From NCBI RefSeq assembly GCF_000182565.1, contig NW_015971545.1, forward strand, positions 818,208 to 882,207: a stretch of DNA of 64,000 bases. Reading direction: 5' to 3'. The position numbers and the translations under genes are program-made. This document shows, in pieces, positions 44,240 to 56,900 of this stretch. Under the pieces are notes generated by a model. It was not told the origin of the DNA. It searched no databases and saw only the letters and a list, made by a program, of their open reading frames with translations. Every line of letters starts with the position of its first letter. Position 1 is the stretch's first letter. The DNA comes from Spizellomyces punctatus DAOM BR117. Taxonomy: Eukaryota > Chytridiomycota > Chytridiomycetes > Spizellomycetales > Spizellomycetaceae.

Positions 44240-47200
44240 ATGAAACAGTCATCTTCGTCGCTCCGCACGTCGGACCTGAACGGAATGCAAAAGGTTGAAT
44301 GACATGTTCCCGGGGCATTGACACGACGTCCATTATGGCCACGTAATTAACACACCTTTAGCACCGACGTATCACCATTGAGCGGCTGGAAAAGTATCTG
44401 CAAAATGGTCAATTTTCCGATGTCAATCTTCATGCCACATTGGTGAAAGAGCGGAATCAAGAGGCTGTCAACTTGCAAGTGTTCTCTGTACCCAATGGAC
44501 GACGGATGTAAGTATTTGTCGGCGAGCGGTATAATAAAGTTGAATATCATGTCCCAAATCTTTGCATGTGAAGCATTTCTTGTCAGTAAATATGTTCTGA
44601 TGGTACCATTTTTATCAATTTCAGTCCTTTTGCTGACGCGATCCAAGGCTCATACCAGCCCACGCAAGTTGGGGAGAGCTTTGGTCCAAGTATGTTTGCA
44701 CTATATTTTGCCAGAAATAAAGTAATTTGCAAACTGATTGACCGATACCAATAAAACAATACGTAGCCTGGTCGACTCATTGGTTTAAGGTCACAATTAC
44801 CATCCCTGAATCGTATGCTGGGCAGGCGGTCGTTTTCATTTTCGATCCCAGCTGTGAAGCATTAGTATGGTCGACCAAGGGTCAGCTTTTGATTGGAATT
44901 ACGGGTGATAAAAATGTGGATCGGCATGTTGACTATAGGTTGACAAAATCTGCAAAAGGCGGCGAGGTAACCGTTCCATTCGGTGGTTTGTTTATATTTA
45001 CCTGCTCAAGCGCGTCTCACCGTTTTATTGCTTGCTGTAGCAATTTGAGCTCTATGTGGAAGTTGCTTGCAATGGAATGTTTGGAGCGGGAATTGGTATG
45101 TCGGAGATCTTTGAAAGAAGGGTGTGGCATGCGCAACCATTATCACGGCGCTGTTTGTCCGCGACCCTTACGTACGCTCACCACGCCCCCTACTTTCATT
45201 GCCACTTTCGTTGTAGGCGGGAATGGCTCCATTAATCCACCAGAGGAAGACAGGTAGCTCCCATCCTTGGCGGCTGTGCGCAGAACATTGCTCACTCAAT
45301 CATGGTTTTCGAAAGATACTACCGCCTAACCACGGCTGAGATCATTGTCCCGAACACAGACGCATTTGATCTTTTGTGGGACATGGAGGTCTTGTTAGGC
45401 ATGGTCAAGGTAATGAAACTGGATAGATGTCGACCTCGTCGAAAAATTTATTAATAAGATTTTCGTCCTGCAAGGAACTTCCGGAAAACACCCAAGCTTC
45501 CTGTGACGCTCTTTACACGGCAAACCAGATTGTTAACACTGTCTTCCACGACGACTTATCGTGCGTATAACTCAGTCGTTTCTCTATAAGACGACAACCT
45601 AACGCATTCTCGTTAGCTCCATTAAAAAGGCCAAAGAGATTTCCCGTGAGTTTTTTGAAAAGCGATCCCACACTGGTTATTCGCAGCATGTCGTAACGGC
45701 TATTGGCAATTGGTAAATATGGCATTTCATTTCTGCAAGTACTTTGGTAATTGGCTGACAAGCTATTATCTGTCTCAGCCATATTGACACCGGTGAGAAA
45801 CGACGATTGATGGAGGTCTTAGTGACGACTGACTAAAACTATGTCCCGCCGATATTAGCATGGCTCTGGCCTTATGATGAGACTAAACGGAAGGTATGCG
45901 AGCAAACGGAATCCACCGCACGCAAGATCAAATGTGATTAAATTATGCTTTCACCCAGGCTGCTCGTTCTTGGTCGACACAGGTATTTAGGTAATTCGTC
46001 ATTGGATCATGGGAGTTATTATTAAATTCATTTTACAGTGCCAGTGAGGATGCTGCAATTCATTTTTAGCTATGCCTTTGTTGTGATCTGACTTCGATAC
46101 CAGATTAATGGAGAATTATCCAGAGTACGTTTTCACTGCATCGGTAAGCACAGCAATAAGGAACGCAGGCTTAATAAGTATTATGCTCATCGCGCTTCCT
46201 TTTCCTCAACCGATTCCGTCAACAGCAAGCGCAGCAGTTTGAATGGACGGAACAGCTCTATCCTGAGCTATTCGAACGCATCAAGGAGCACGCGAAAACT
46301 GGAAATTTTATTCCAATTGGAGGTAAAGAGATCGCTATTTCTGCGTACTTGTTTGTGCTGGACTCATATCAGCGTACCTGTAGGGGTATGTCTCAAAGTG
46401 TACGCATCAGTATCGTGTCCATTGATTGAACTAAGTCGCGCAGACCTGGGTCGAAATGGATTGTAACCTACCCTCAGGAGAAGCATTCTGTCGACAGTTT
46501 TTGTACGGACAGCGGTACTTTGAAGAAAAGTTCGGGGAAAGGTGTACTGTTTTTTGGTTGCCGGATACCTTTGGATATGTACGTACGCGCCATTTGAACA
46601 TATCTATCTCTCCGCAATTTCTCACAATTTTGATAGTCAGCACAGGTTGGTCTGGTTTAGCTGTGTACATCATGGCCCAACACATTGATTGATGTTGCCG
46701 TTGTCAGTTGCCGCAAATCATTCATGAAGCAGGTGCGTTTTTTGCAAAATCTCTGTTAGATATGACTTGCTCAAGTGCTTCTCCTGCCAGGGTTGAAATA
46801 TTTCTTTACACAAAAGCTGTCCTGGAACAATATCAACAAGGTACAACGTTAGTTTGCCCTTTTGCACTGGAGCGGACTGAAATTGACATTCTAGCTGTCT
46901 GTTTAGTTCCCACACACAACCTTCATGTGGACTGGGTGAGTATATCGCTTCACAACATACGATGGGATGCTAATATTCCTCTCATCCAAACTGCAGACTT
47001 GATGGCACTTCGGTACGGCCCTTTTAATCTCGGCCTCGATCACAAGAACAAGAATTCTAATTTTGAATCGTCACATTTCGTAGGTCCTGACCCACTTTTC
47101 ACCCGCGGATACTTACACTGCGCAAGCAAGTGTTCGCGACGTTGTATTTGCGTGAGTTCTTCAAAATAACTTGATTCCAACCGTGAAATACGTTCTAAAC

Positions 47201-50200
47201 AACTGGGGTAGTGTACACAACAACAAGGATAAACCCTACAGTAACCAATCACTTTTGGTCTACGGTAACGGTGACGGCGGCGGTAAGAATGCGCACCATA
47301 TTGGCTTGTGGCGATAAAAATGACTGATGTTATGCCAATAGGTGGTCCCCTGATCCCAATGATTGAACGGCTACGTCGCATGCAGAATGTCGAAGGGTTA
47401 CCGGCCACGGTCAAATTCGGATCGCCAAACACTTTTTATGAAGAATTGGAGCAAACCAGTCGCGATCTTGTCAGCTGGAAGGGCGAACTGGTTTGTGAAA
47501 GTAGATCTTGCCAACTTGTGTGAACAAACACTGATGACGGATCCCGCTTTATCTGACAGTACTTTGAACTCCACCGGGGAACCGTAAGTCGCCATGAACT
47601 ACATTCATCTATTTGTGCCAATGCTTAAAAAAAAGGCATGGCACTTCAACAGTATACATCTCAAGCTCTTACGAAAAAGTATAACCGTCAAACCGAGCTT
47701 CTCCTTCGTGATATCGAAATTCTGTCTTCCTTGTGTGTGGCCACTGGAGTGTCCGACTTCAAGTATGTTATCCTTTGCATTTTGCCAACAGGATTGGCAA
47801 ACCTGATTTTCTCATCTTTACCTTGCTTTTCCTATAGATATCCAAAGACAGAACTGGATCGTTTATGGAAACTAGTTTTGCTGTAAGTATATACTAGGAT
47901 ATCTCTTTTACTGATCTTTCATAGATCCTCATCGTGCTAATTTTATTATGTTAGCAATCAATTCCATGATGTGCTGGTGAGTAACCAAAGATATATATAC
48001 GCCGTAGCGTATTATTGATATCTCTCGATCCGTTTAGCCGGGATCATCAATTGAAATCGTATATCACGACGCTCTCAAGGTAATATAGTGATATGGTGTG
48101 CCAGTTGCCAACATCTATTCACCAAGTGATCATTTTTCTTAGTTTTATGCTGATGTTGTTGAGAGCGGCACCAAGCTGCGAAATGAAGCATTGGAAGCTT
48201 TGATTGGACGGCAGAGGACTAGCACAAAGGGACCTGCAAGTATGTTTCGGTGTTGATCTTCCAAACGGGCAGCGAAATATACTCATCTTACCAATTGGCA
48301 ATCCGCGTCTCTAGCTGTTTTCAATCCCACTTCTTGGACTCGTCCAAGGCAAGTCATAGAACTCGACACGGAGACTGCCAATGTGGATGTGTCAATATTG
48401 CAACAGACTTCGGCTGATGGACGTAAAGCTCTGGTGATATTGGAAGAAGTCCCGGCATACGCTCTCAAAACCGTTCAAATGGGTTACAAGCCCAGCGACT
48501 TTGTCCCTGTCACCGGTATATCTACTGTGGTGAAATGTATTTGCATGAAATCCATCCTGAATCCCTTGTCCCGACAGTTGACACCTCATCCGGTGAGAAG
48601 ACGATTGTTGAAAATGCTTTCATCAAGGTCGTCTTCAACCAACACGGACGCATAGAAAGTTTATACGACAAAAAGGAAGGGTAATGTTTTAAATGTCAAA
48701 ATGTAAATTGGTGGGCAGCCTTTATCTCAACCTTGATAAAATAGGCGTGAAACGATTGCTCCACAATATTTGGCGAACGTCTTCAAACTGTATGAAGATA
48801 TTCCGCTTTATTGGGATGCCTGGGATGTGAGTTGACGTTTCATATGCCGTCAGATGTTCTTTTGCTGAGAGCCATTCTTATCGAAGGTGGAGGTCTATCA
48901 CCTCGAGAAAGGCGGGGAAGTCGCTCCTGGGACACTCTCTGTTGCCGAGACAGGTCCATTACGCGCTGTCCTCAAAGTATCACAGCCCATCACCAAGCAA
49001 AGCAAATTGGTGCAGACCATCATAGTGACGGCAACAAGTTCAATGGTCGAGTTTGATACCTGGGTGGATTGGCATGAAAACCGAAGGATATTGGTAAAAT
49101 TACATATTGAGAGATAGTACCGCTGATGTTATCTGAACCGCGTTGTTGGCGATGACAGAAAGTCGAGTTCCCTGTCGATATTGCTAACGACTTTGCAACC
49201 TACGAGACGCAATTTGGATTCATCAGGCGGCCAACTCATTACAACAACAGTTGGTGGGTCCCCATGGAGATATCCTACAATTCATTATCCGAGGTCGTCT
49301 CTCAATAGTTCATTGTTTGGGCTAGGGACATGGCGAGGTTCGAGGTATGCGGACACAAGTTTGTGGATTACTCTGAACACGGCTATGGTGTTACGCTCTT
49401 GAATGACTGGTGCGTCATGAAGATTTGGACGAAATCCATCGTGTGATGATGTGGTAATTGTGGAGTTGCTTTGTAGCAAGTATGGTTTTGCGGTTCATGG
49501 AAATGTAATCCGTATGTCGTTACTTCGATCTCCAAAGGTATGTGAGCTATTACTAAAAGCGCTTATCGTTAAATGCGAGCTGCTTGTAACGTTGCACAAC
49601 ATTCAGGCACCTGATTTGCACTGCGACATGGGTATGACCATTTCGTCGTTGAGTTGCTCTCGCAGTTATTCACATGCAAGACTACATAGGCGAACACAGA
49701 TTCCGTTACGCACTGTACCCTCATCGCGGCGGCTTCAATGAGAGTAACGTGGTTCAAGCGGGTTATGAGTTCAATGTGCCGTTATTGATCAGGTCTGTCT
49801 CGTTTCTGGTTTCTGGTGGCCATTATGTTTTCAGCTGCTCATTTCCCTTTTGCGCTTAGCTCAACATTCTCAGCTTCCATCGAAACCCAATTCTTCACTG
49901 TCGATACTTCGAATGTTGTCTTGGACACCATCAAACAGGCGGAAGATGCTAAAGACAAAGACATCGTTCTGAGGCTGTATGAAGCCTATGGCGGGCGGGG
50001 ACGAGCTCGCGTCAAGAGGTGAGAAATATATATCTCCGCCGTATGTGTTGGAATTTACTGATATGCCAGTTGAGCAGCACCTTGCCCATCAAAAAGGCAT
50101 TCTTGTGTAATATTTTGGAAGATGTCACTGAAGAGGTTAAGAGGGACGATGAAGGTGCTCTTCTGTTAGAGTACACTCCTTTCAAGGTGTTAAGTATCAG

Positions 50201-50216
50201 AATTGCCGTCGATTGA
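44240..50216 (+). CDS. AMS1: Vacuolar-type GH38 alpha-mannosidase, 42 exons
   Basis: By phase and homology I place 42 exons and 41 introns, 1048 residues. Marks: [13 protein letters not shown] near the start; Zn site [12 protein letters not shown] (exons 10-11); [14 protein letters not shown] with the Asp expected as nucleophile (exon 17); FWLPDTFGY joined to SAQLPQI; GNGDGGGGP; Zn-ligand His in NQFHDVLPGSS (exons 29-30); and C-terminal LPHRGG-like YPHRGGFNE. All catalytic motifs are intact, so this is a working gene despite its broken look. Yeast Ams1 enters the vacuole by the Cvt/autophagy route and trims free oligosaccharides; no signal peptide is seen here either. Micro-exons: 46384-46385 (2 nt), 46039-46043 (5 nt), 46637-46645 (9 nt), 45779-45792 (14 nt), 46997-47012 (16 nt). 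Confidence 0.92.
46384..46385 (+). other. Two-nucleotide micro-exon of the mannosidase gene
   Basis: Exon 15 ends in phase 1 (GGA-G) at 46322 and exon 17 starts in phase 0 (ACC TGG GTC) at 46444. Direct joining gives a stop within eight codons. Inside the 121-nt gap stands CTGTAG-GG-GTATGT: an acceptor, GG, and a strong donor. This splits the gap into introns of 61 and 58 nt, the normal size here, and restores Gly-Gly-Thr-Trp, the sequence conserved in the family. Confidence 0.7.
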
Positions 50217-50899
50217 CTAGATGATGGGTTTTTGCTGGTAGATATGGATGGAGAGAACGTGTTTTGGAGAGACCACATTAGTAGCGATTGATGTTACAAT
50301 GGACGGTATATGGAACCTTCATCTGTAGTTTTGGGGGCTCTTTTGGTTGATTCACCTAGTGCTTTGTAACGTGGAATGTTCTTCCGGTATTCAATGACAT
50401 GGAAAAAAAACTAGGTTGCTGATCACGGAAATATTTTGATGTGCAAGGATTTGATCATTTTGAAGACTGTTAGTGCTGAATGTTGTGGGCAATATGCACA
50501 TCCTTCTATTGGAATTAGAATCCCTATTGAGCATCTTACTGAGCATTTTTGTGGGTGCTGTGGCTATGATTAAGGGGGAGAGATGTGCATGTTGACCCCA
50601 TAGCGTAGAACCATGATACTCAACATCATCATTGCAGAGCGCAGGGAGCAAAGTTCCGCATCCAATCAGGCTCCGTCCCTTGGAATGTGCTCCTTCCTAC
50701 GTTGATGAACACGGCTGTCCGGCGGGACATGGGGTTGTCGTTGCTGTCGTACGTGGGCCAACTGGCGGTCGTTCCAAAATCCCTTTTTCCGCCATGATTT
50801 GTCATTCCATGACGCGTTTCCCTTCGATCGCGTCTCTCCTTTGATTGGTATAAAAGCCACAGCACGCTTTGACCACCCGCATTTGAGCTCGTCGCAACC
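50217..50899. other. Intergenic, with Hsp31 promoter at its end
   Basis: No gene seen up to ~50.8 kb. ATTGG (reverse CCAAT) at 50844-50848 and a TATA box follow, close to the Hsp31-like start. Confidence 0.5.
50849..50856 (+). promoter_or_regulatory. TATA box of the Hsp31-like gene
   Basis: TATAAAAG 51 bp upstream of the ATG at 50900, directly after TTGATTGG, an inverted CCAAT-type box. The short distance implies a 5' leader of about 20-25 nt. Confidence 0.55.
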
Positions 50900-51788
50900 A
50901 TGGCCGGCAAGAAAAACATTGTATTTGTTCTCACGTCTCATTCCCAGCTTGGCAATGTACGTACATGAGTTGTTATGTCCCTGCCATACCGGCAGCACTA
51001 ATGGTTCTATTAGACGGGAAAGAAAACTGGATGGTATCTCCCTGAGGTTGCCCACCCATACAACATCCTTGCTCCTCATTACAACATCACCTGGGCTTCT
51101 CCTCTCGGTGGTGAAACTCCCTTGGACCCATCAAGCGCAGAAGCGTTCGCAAAGGATGAAGAGTGTATCAAATTTTTGAACGATCCTGTAGCCCAGAAAG
51201 GGGTCAAGGAGACGGTCAAAGTGGAAGATATTCTCGCTAGAGCAAATGAGTTTGATGCAGTATTTTTCCCGGGCGGACATGGTGAGAAATCTGGGACCGT
51301 GGAATCACAGTTTGAACTGAATGAAATCTAATACTTACATGATTCGCTTACAGGACCCATGTTTGATCTGTTCACCTTTGTTCCATCTCTTCAGCTCGCG
51401 GCAAAGGTGTACGAAAACAACGGGGTAGTGGCAGCTGTGTGTCACGGTCCCGCAGCCATCGTCAACATAAAGCTATCCAACGGCGATTCCCTCGTGAAAG
51501 GAAAGCGTGTCACCTCATTTTCTAACTCTGAGGAGGACGCTGTTCAGGTGCGTACCATATTACCCATCCTCATGACTTCTTTCCTCATCTCACAAGAACT
51601 GCCTTTCTCAGTTGTCGCCAGTCATGCCATTCCTGCTGGAGAATGCTCTTAAATCTGCTGGTGCAAAGTACGAAAAGGCGGCCAAAGATTGGGAGGCTCA
51701 TGTTGTGGTTGATGGGCGGTTAATTACAGGACAGAACCCCAATTCAGGTGCACCTCTGGGGGAAAAATTGAGAGAGCTTCTAGGCTAA
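50900..51788 (+). CDS. Hsp31-like glyoxalase/chaperone (DJ-1/PfpI)
   Basis: Four exons (50900-50956, 51014-51281, 51354-51547, 51612-51788); 231 residues, close to yeast Hsp31. Marks: TGWYLPEVAHPYNIL, PLGGETPLDPSS, FFPGGHG, the nucleophile-elbow Cys138 in AVCHGPA followed by His139, and the closing DGRLITGQNPNSG. Glu from the EVAHP region, Cys138 and His139 form the usual triad. Hsp31 proteins convert methylglyoxal to lactate without glutathione and act as stress chaperones in the cytosol. The stretch after GHGPMFDL is a little longer than usual but in frame. Confidence 0.92.
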
Positions 51789-51996
51789 GTCGCCTATTCT
51801 ACCTTACTATACACAAAATAAAACTTTGCATGCATTGCCCCTCATGGCCTCTCATTCTTAATACTGTACTGAGGAATGTTGCATGTCCCGCGTACCCATC
51901 CTGCATATCGAAGAAACATGTGGAAGATATGATGTTACAATCAAATTTCATCCTCAGACCACGGTCCAGTGTGCTCATCCATAGTCACTAGATCAG

Positions 51997-53138
51997 TCAG
52001 CAGGAAACTGGCATACTCCCCGCCCCTTTTAGAAGTTCATCATTTACATCAACTTGAAACTTTTGCGGAATGCCTCTCGGAGCCTCCACATTGAATCTTC
52101 GTATCTTCGCATTGATTTCTGAACATCTCAGTTCTGCCCATTTCCTTCCTTTTTCTTCAAAATATGTTTTCTTTCCATTGGACACATTTGTCACACCTTC
52201 AACGTAAGTTCTCCACACGTCCCTCAATTCTGCCCGCATCTTTTCGATGTCCTCTTCAATCTCTTTTCCCAAATCTATCCAGGGAGGAACGTGGCCCTGT
52301 GCCTTAATCATTCGGTGCATGAAAAATTCAGTAGGCGTGATGAACGGGTTCTTGTGATCGTCCGCATCCAAATCCAGCGGTTTTCCTCGTCCCTGGAGAT
52401 TGTCAAATTCGCCATTACGCCGCGCGAGCGCAATACGCTCCTCAATTACAGAATTCCAGCCAGACATGGTGGTCGGACGCACGGCAAAGTAGTCTGTCCA
52501 AAGCTGACCAACCGGTTGTTTGTACACTGTCATCAGAGGTGAGTCGCAACTCTTCGATGCGGATTCTTATAGAACATCCGGCACCCACTTTCAGCATCCT
52601 CTTTAGCATGCATGACTCTTAGCATCTGAACCTTTTTGTTTCTAATCGGCGGTCCTCCAGTTCCCTCTAGAAATCTTCGGTTTACTACAGGGACGCTACT
52701 CGTGGTTGGATTATCTGCAGACCCTGCCCTCGTTTTCTGGCGCTGCTGCAGCAAAAACGTCTTCAAATTGTTAGTCGACATTCCACCTTGTCCCCCTCGT
52801 ACGCCTGCACCCGACCCAGCTCCATTCTTCAGTGCTGCTCCAGGATTTTTAACGAAAGCTGCCGGCGCGAAGGCTGCGGCGACGTGAAGCAACTTCAGGG
52901 CTTGTCCAAAAAGATTGTTAAGAACAGAAGAGTGCATATCTGCGGTGTAAAACTCGCGCGCGGGAGGATCGATTTGCTCAGAATCTTGTGGTTTCGGCGG
53001 GTTCGGCTCGCTGAACGTAGTATCAACGACGTTCGGTAGTGGGGTCAACTTCTCTTGGAATCCATCACTTTTTTCAGATTGTTTTGGAGTCAGGAAATTG
53101 GACGGCCCGCTATGTATGTCCTTCTTAACGGGTGACAT
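51997..53138 (-). CDS. DUF1992 protein (DnaJ homolog C28-like)
   Basis: Exons 53138-52589 and 52526-51997; 359 residues. The 62-nt intron (GTGGGT...CTGATGACAG) joins two frames that would otherwise end; the phase fits. The DUF1992 domain begins WNSVIEERIALARRNGEFDNLQGRGKPLDL (key residues E-E-R-I, G-E-F-D-N-L-x-G-x-G-K-P-L) and continues as a helical region. The N-terminal half is disordered and Ala/Gly-rich in part. No J domain is seen, as in other fungal members. Relatives are thought to act in mitochondria or with Golgi tethers, but the function is not settled. An upstream in-frame Met at 53168 would add 10 residues. Confidence 0.8.
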
Positions 53139-53900
53139 TGTGAGTTCAGAAAGCAGTACGACTTTCAAATGCGATGATTATCTGCCGTCACCGGCTGCGC
53201 ATCTAGTCGGCAGAAGCATTACGTAATGCAATAATGTCACCTTGTCGAGTTACACTCAAGGGACTTTGCACCTGCCTTCGTTCCAGACAAAATTCCCCAT
53301 AATGCATACAGTCAGCTCCTCCAACTCAATCCTCCGCAGGAGCGAGTACAGATTATGGAATGAATCCCCAACCCAACGATTCAGGTATAATCGACATATA
53401 TCTTGACACTCCGGAAAGTATACGATGCTCCGCATTACTTGTTGCTCGCTTCTTACGACGGGGTGCTTTCTGGCGTGGACATGCAACGTTTAACTCGCTC
53501 CATATATCTCAAGTTCCGGCTAGCCGACAGGTTCGGTCGCAACCAAGGTTTGATCTTGTGTCACACTGCTTGGCTCATTATGCTAAGCCACATCCATGCG
53601 CCGCGCCCAACCGTTTGAGACCACGGTCACGGACGACCGCGGCTGCCCATCCAGCAACCTTCACGCCCTGTTGCTTCCCGCCTCAGACCCAGTGTCAGTC
53701 TGCCCCACCTCCGCTGCTACATACGCTTTGGGTAGCGCTTCCTTTGTCTCGTCTCTGGCAAGATCCCCGCTGCTGGCGGCGGTTCAGCAATCATTGGGAA
53801 TCGACGCTGATCCAACGGATTTCTGTATATTGTGGTTAGACTCCAGAACGGTGTGCGGCCGGTCCGCCTTTTGGATTTTGTATAGTTGTGTGGCACAGGG
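53139..53900. other. Divergent upstream region of DUF1992 and kinase genes
   Basis: Holds the promoters and probably the kinase 5' leader. Plus-strand frames at 53360 and 53596 do not match the kinase frame, and I do not accept them. Confidence 0.45.
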
Positions 53901-56900
53901 ATGTCTGTTCAGCAGTACGGCAAGAAATTTCCAATTCTCCTTCGGACACCTTCGCCACGAGGCCAGGTGGAGTTGTTGGAAACAATAGGAAAGGGCAATT
54001 ATGGTTATGTATATAAGGTAACTTTTTTGCAGACGCACCACGGCGGAAGGCCTGAATGAGATAAATTGGACTTTGACGCTTGCTGGGCTTGACATTCATC
54101 GCGTTGGTGAACCCAAAGTGACCTGGTGCATGGGGAGGAGATAGATAGCACTTCCATTTTGGCGTAGTATTAGCCGTAATTATGCAGCTTGGATTAAAAT
54201 TCTGCGGTTTTGAAGACATGTTCTTATGTTGCGTGTTATGGTGCTTACAGTCTTGTGTCTTTGTTAGGGCCGATTACTGGCAACCGGCGAGATTTCCGCT
54301 GTAAAGGTCGTTTTTCTTAAGGAAGATGAGCTTCGAGAAACGCTTTTAGAGATGGAGATTCTGAAGGCATGCGAACACCCAAATGTCACAAAATATATGG
54401 GATGCTTTCTAAAAGGGTTGGATTTATGGGTGCGTCGACGACTCTCAACCTTTTTGAGATTGGACGTGGACTAATCGTCGCATTGATTAGATTTGTATGG
54501 AGTTTTGTGGAGGTGGAGCACTTGACTCTTTATATCGCGGTACGTGCAAGGGGTCGCCCATATGCATACTGGCACGTGCACCCTAAAGATGTGTCATGTG
54601 TGTGCAGCCCTGAGGAAACCGCTGTCCGAAGACCAAATTGCATCTATTCTTTACGAATCCGTGACAGTACGTACCTTTTTCTGCTCAACCAACAAGCCTA
54701 TATGTGCACACTTTGACAATTTTCTCTAGGGATTGGACTATCTGCATAACCAAGTGGCTCTAATTCATCGAGATATCAAGGCAGGCAACGTACTTCTAAC
54801 CGAGAACGGGGAATGCAAGCTCGGTATGAAGATAGCGCGTTTGGAACTGTCTCAAAACTTTGCTAATCCTGATAATTATGATATGTAGCGGATTTCGGGG
54901 TGTCCGCCAAGTTGAACAATGTTGGTGGCCGGGCACGAACATTTATCGGAACTCCGTAAGTGGACTTGTTGCACTGACCATGTAAGTTACAGGCAAAGGA
55001 CATTTACATCTATCATCCACTAGATATTGGATGGCTCCGGAAGTCATTATGACAGACCCTGAGAGTGCAACACATAATACCGCGTCATACGATGCAAAGG
55101 CAGACATTTGGTCCATTGGCATTACGGCCATTGAAATTGCAGAGAAAAATCCGCCACTCTCCGATATCCATCCTATGCGAGCACTGTACTTAATTCCGAA
55201 TTCAGATCTTGGATTGGCAAAACCTAAAAATTGGTCAAAAACATTTCAAGATTTTATTGCAGCTTGTCTGATAAAAGACCCGGTGAAACGTCCATCAGCA
55301 GCACAGCTTTTGCAGCACCCGTTTTTGGCAAAGGCTCGAGGCCTTCCACGACAAAAGATTCTGAGTGACCTGGTAGCGAAGGCTAGAATAGCACGGGAAA
55401 AGCGTAAGGCCGGGTATGATGTTGAGGATGAGGAAGAAGAAGAGGAGAAAAAGGAAGAAGTCCCATCGAAGATTGTGGCTGAGACAATCAAGCAAGCGAA
55501 ACAGGCTAAGCAAACTGCTCAGCAGGTGCAGCAACATCAAATGCAAGTTGCAGCCGTTGCGGTAAGTTAAAAATCTTCCGAAATTCTTCTATTCTCAAAG
55601 ACACGTCTTGATATTTGCTGGATCAAATTAGTCACCGGTACCAACACCCTCAACTGTACTTCCCATCGCCGATTTCCCAAAGTTTGTGGATAGCATATCG
55701 AATCCTGCGGCCCGTATATTGAAACCTATGGCTATCGGAGGTCTAATGCGAATTGAGATTTTGACAGCGGACATGCTTGACAAGCAATACGTGCTTGTTG
55801 GTGGAGAGAAAGGATTGTTCTTCATTGATTTATCTCAACCCCAGGAAAACCAGGAGCTTGTCCCCTTGATACGTAATACCCGATTCAAACAAATCGAAGT
55901 ACTGGAGGATTACGGCGTTATGGTTGCCTTGTCCGGAAAGCATGATCACATCAGGCAATACAAGCTCCCATCTCTCCGAAAGTTGATCAGATACCTTCAA
56001 GGTACAAGCCCGCAGCAGCTCGCCAAAATGAACATGGCTTCTGTTGAGTCTCTCAGCAGCGCTGCTGGTAGACAACCGACAAATACCTCACAAACGCCGT
56101 CTTCACCCGCCGTGTCGGATGCTGATGAGGACATGTACCGCGCACTTCATGCAAACGTGATTGAGGATGAGGCTGTGTTAGTAACGAGATGGGCAAGCGA
56201 CTATATCAAAATCCCAGGGACTAAGGACTCGAAGGCCTTCAAAGTACAGCAAACTGAGACGTCGATTTTCATGGCGGTCTTGTTCCGGCAAGATATTATA
56301 ATGTTTGAATGGGCAAAAGAGCCATATCTGAAATTCATGAAGCTGAAAGCTTTCTGGTTGCCAGAAGGGCCTAAATTTATGCAACTACTGCATGATGGAC
56401 TGGTCGTACGGGAAATCTTTTTAGGCTACTCTTCTGAAGCAAACTTGGTGAATGTGGACGATAGTCGCGTCAAAGAAATCGATGTGCAGCGCGATTTCCG
56501 AGAAAAGGCCGGAAAGGGTAAAGCTCGATGGCAGACTTTTGTTCAGATTCCATTTTCGGAGGCAAAACGGAATGAGCTTAGGACGCTCACTCGGAATGCA
56601 GCCGTTACTGTAAATCGGAAACTCGCTGCGGTTGCGGGTGCATCAACCATGCGAGCTGGAAGCGCAAGCGCGGGAATGCGTGTGGATCGGTATTTCCTGG
56701 GGACTTATCATCGACTGACACGAGTCGTGGACCTCTTCGGGCAGCCCATGATGGGCAGTGGCGTTGGCGGATGGAAAGACGGTGTAATGTGGAGGGAAAC
56801 GCCTGCAGAGCTTGTTCTACGACCGGTCGATTGGGTCATAGGAGTTGGGCGAAGTGGTGTGGAAGTAGTGGATTGGCGAACCGCTAAATTACTCCAGACC

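Noticed and set aside
44240-50216. Mannosidase as a pseudogene
   Set aside because: Frames look shattered at first sight, but every break is removed by introns with good signals, and all catalytic motifs are present.
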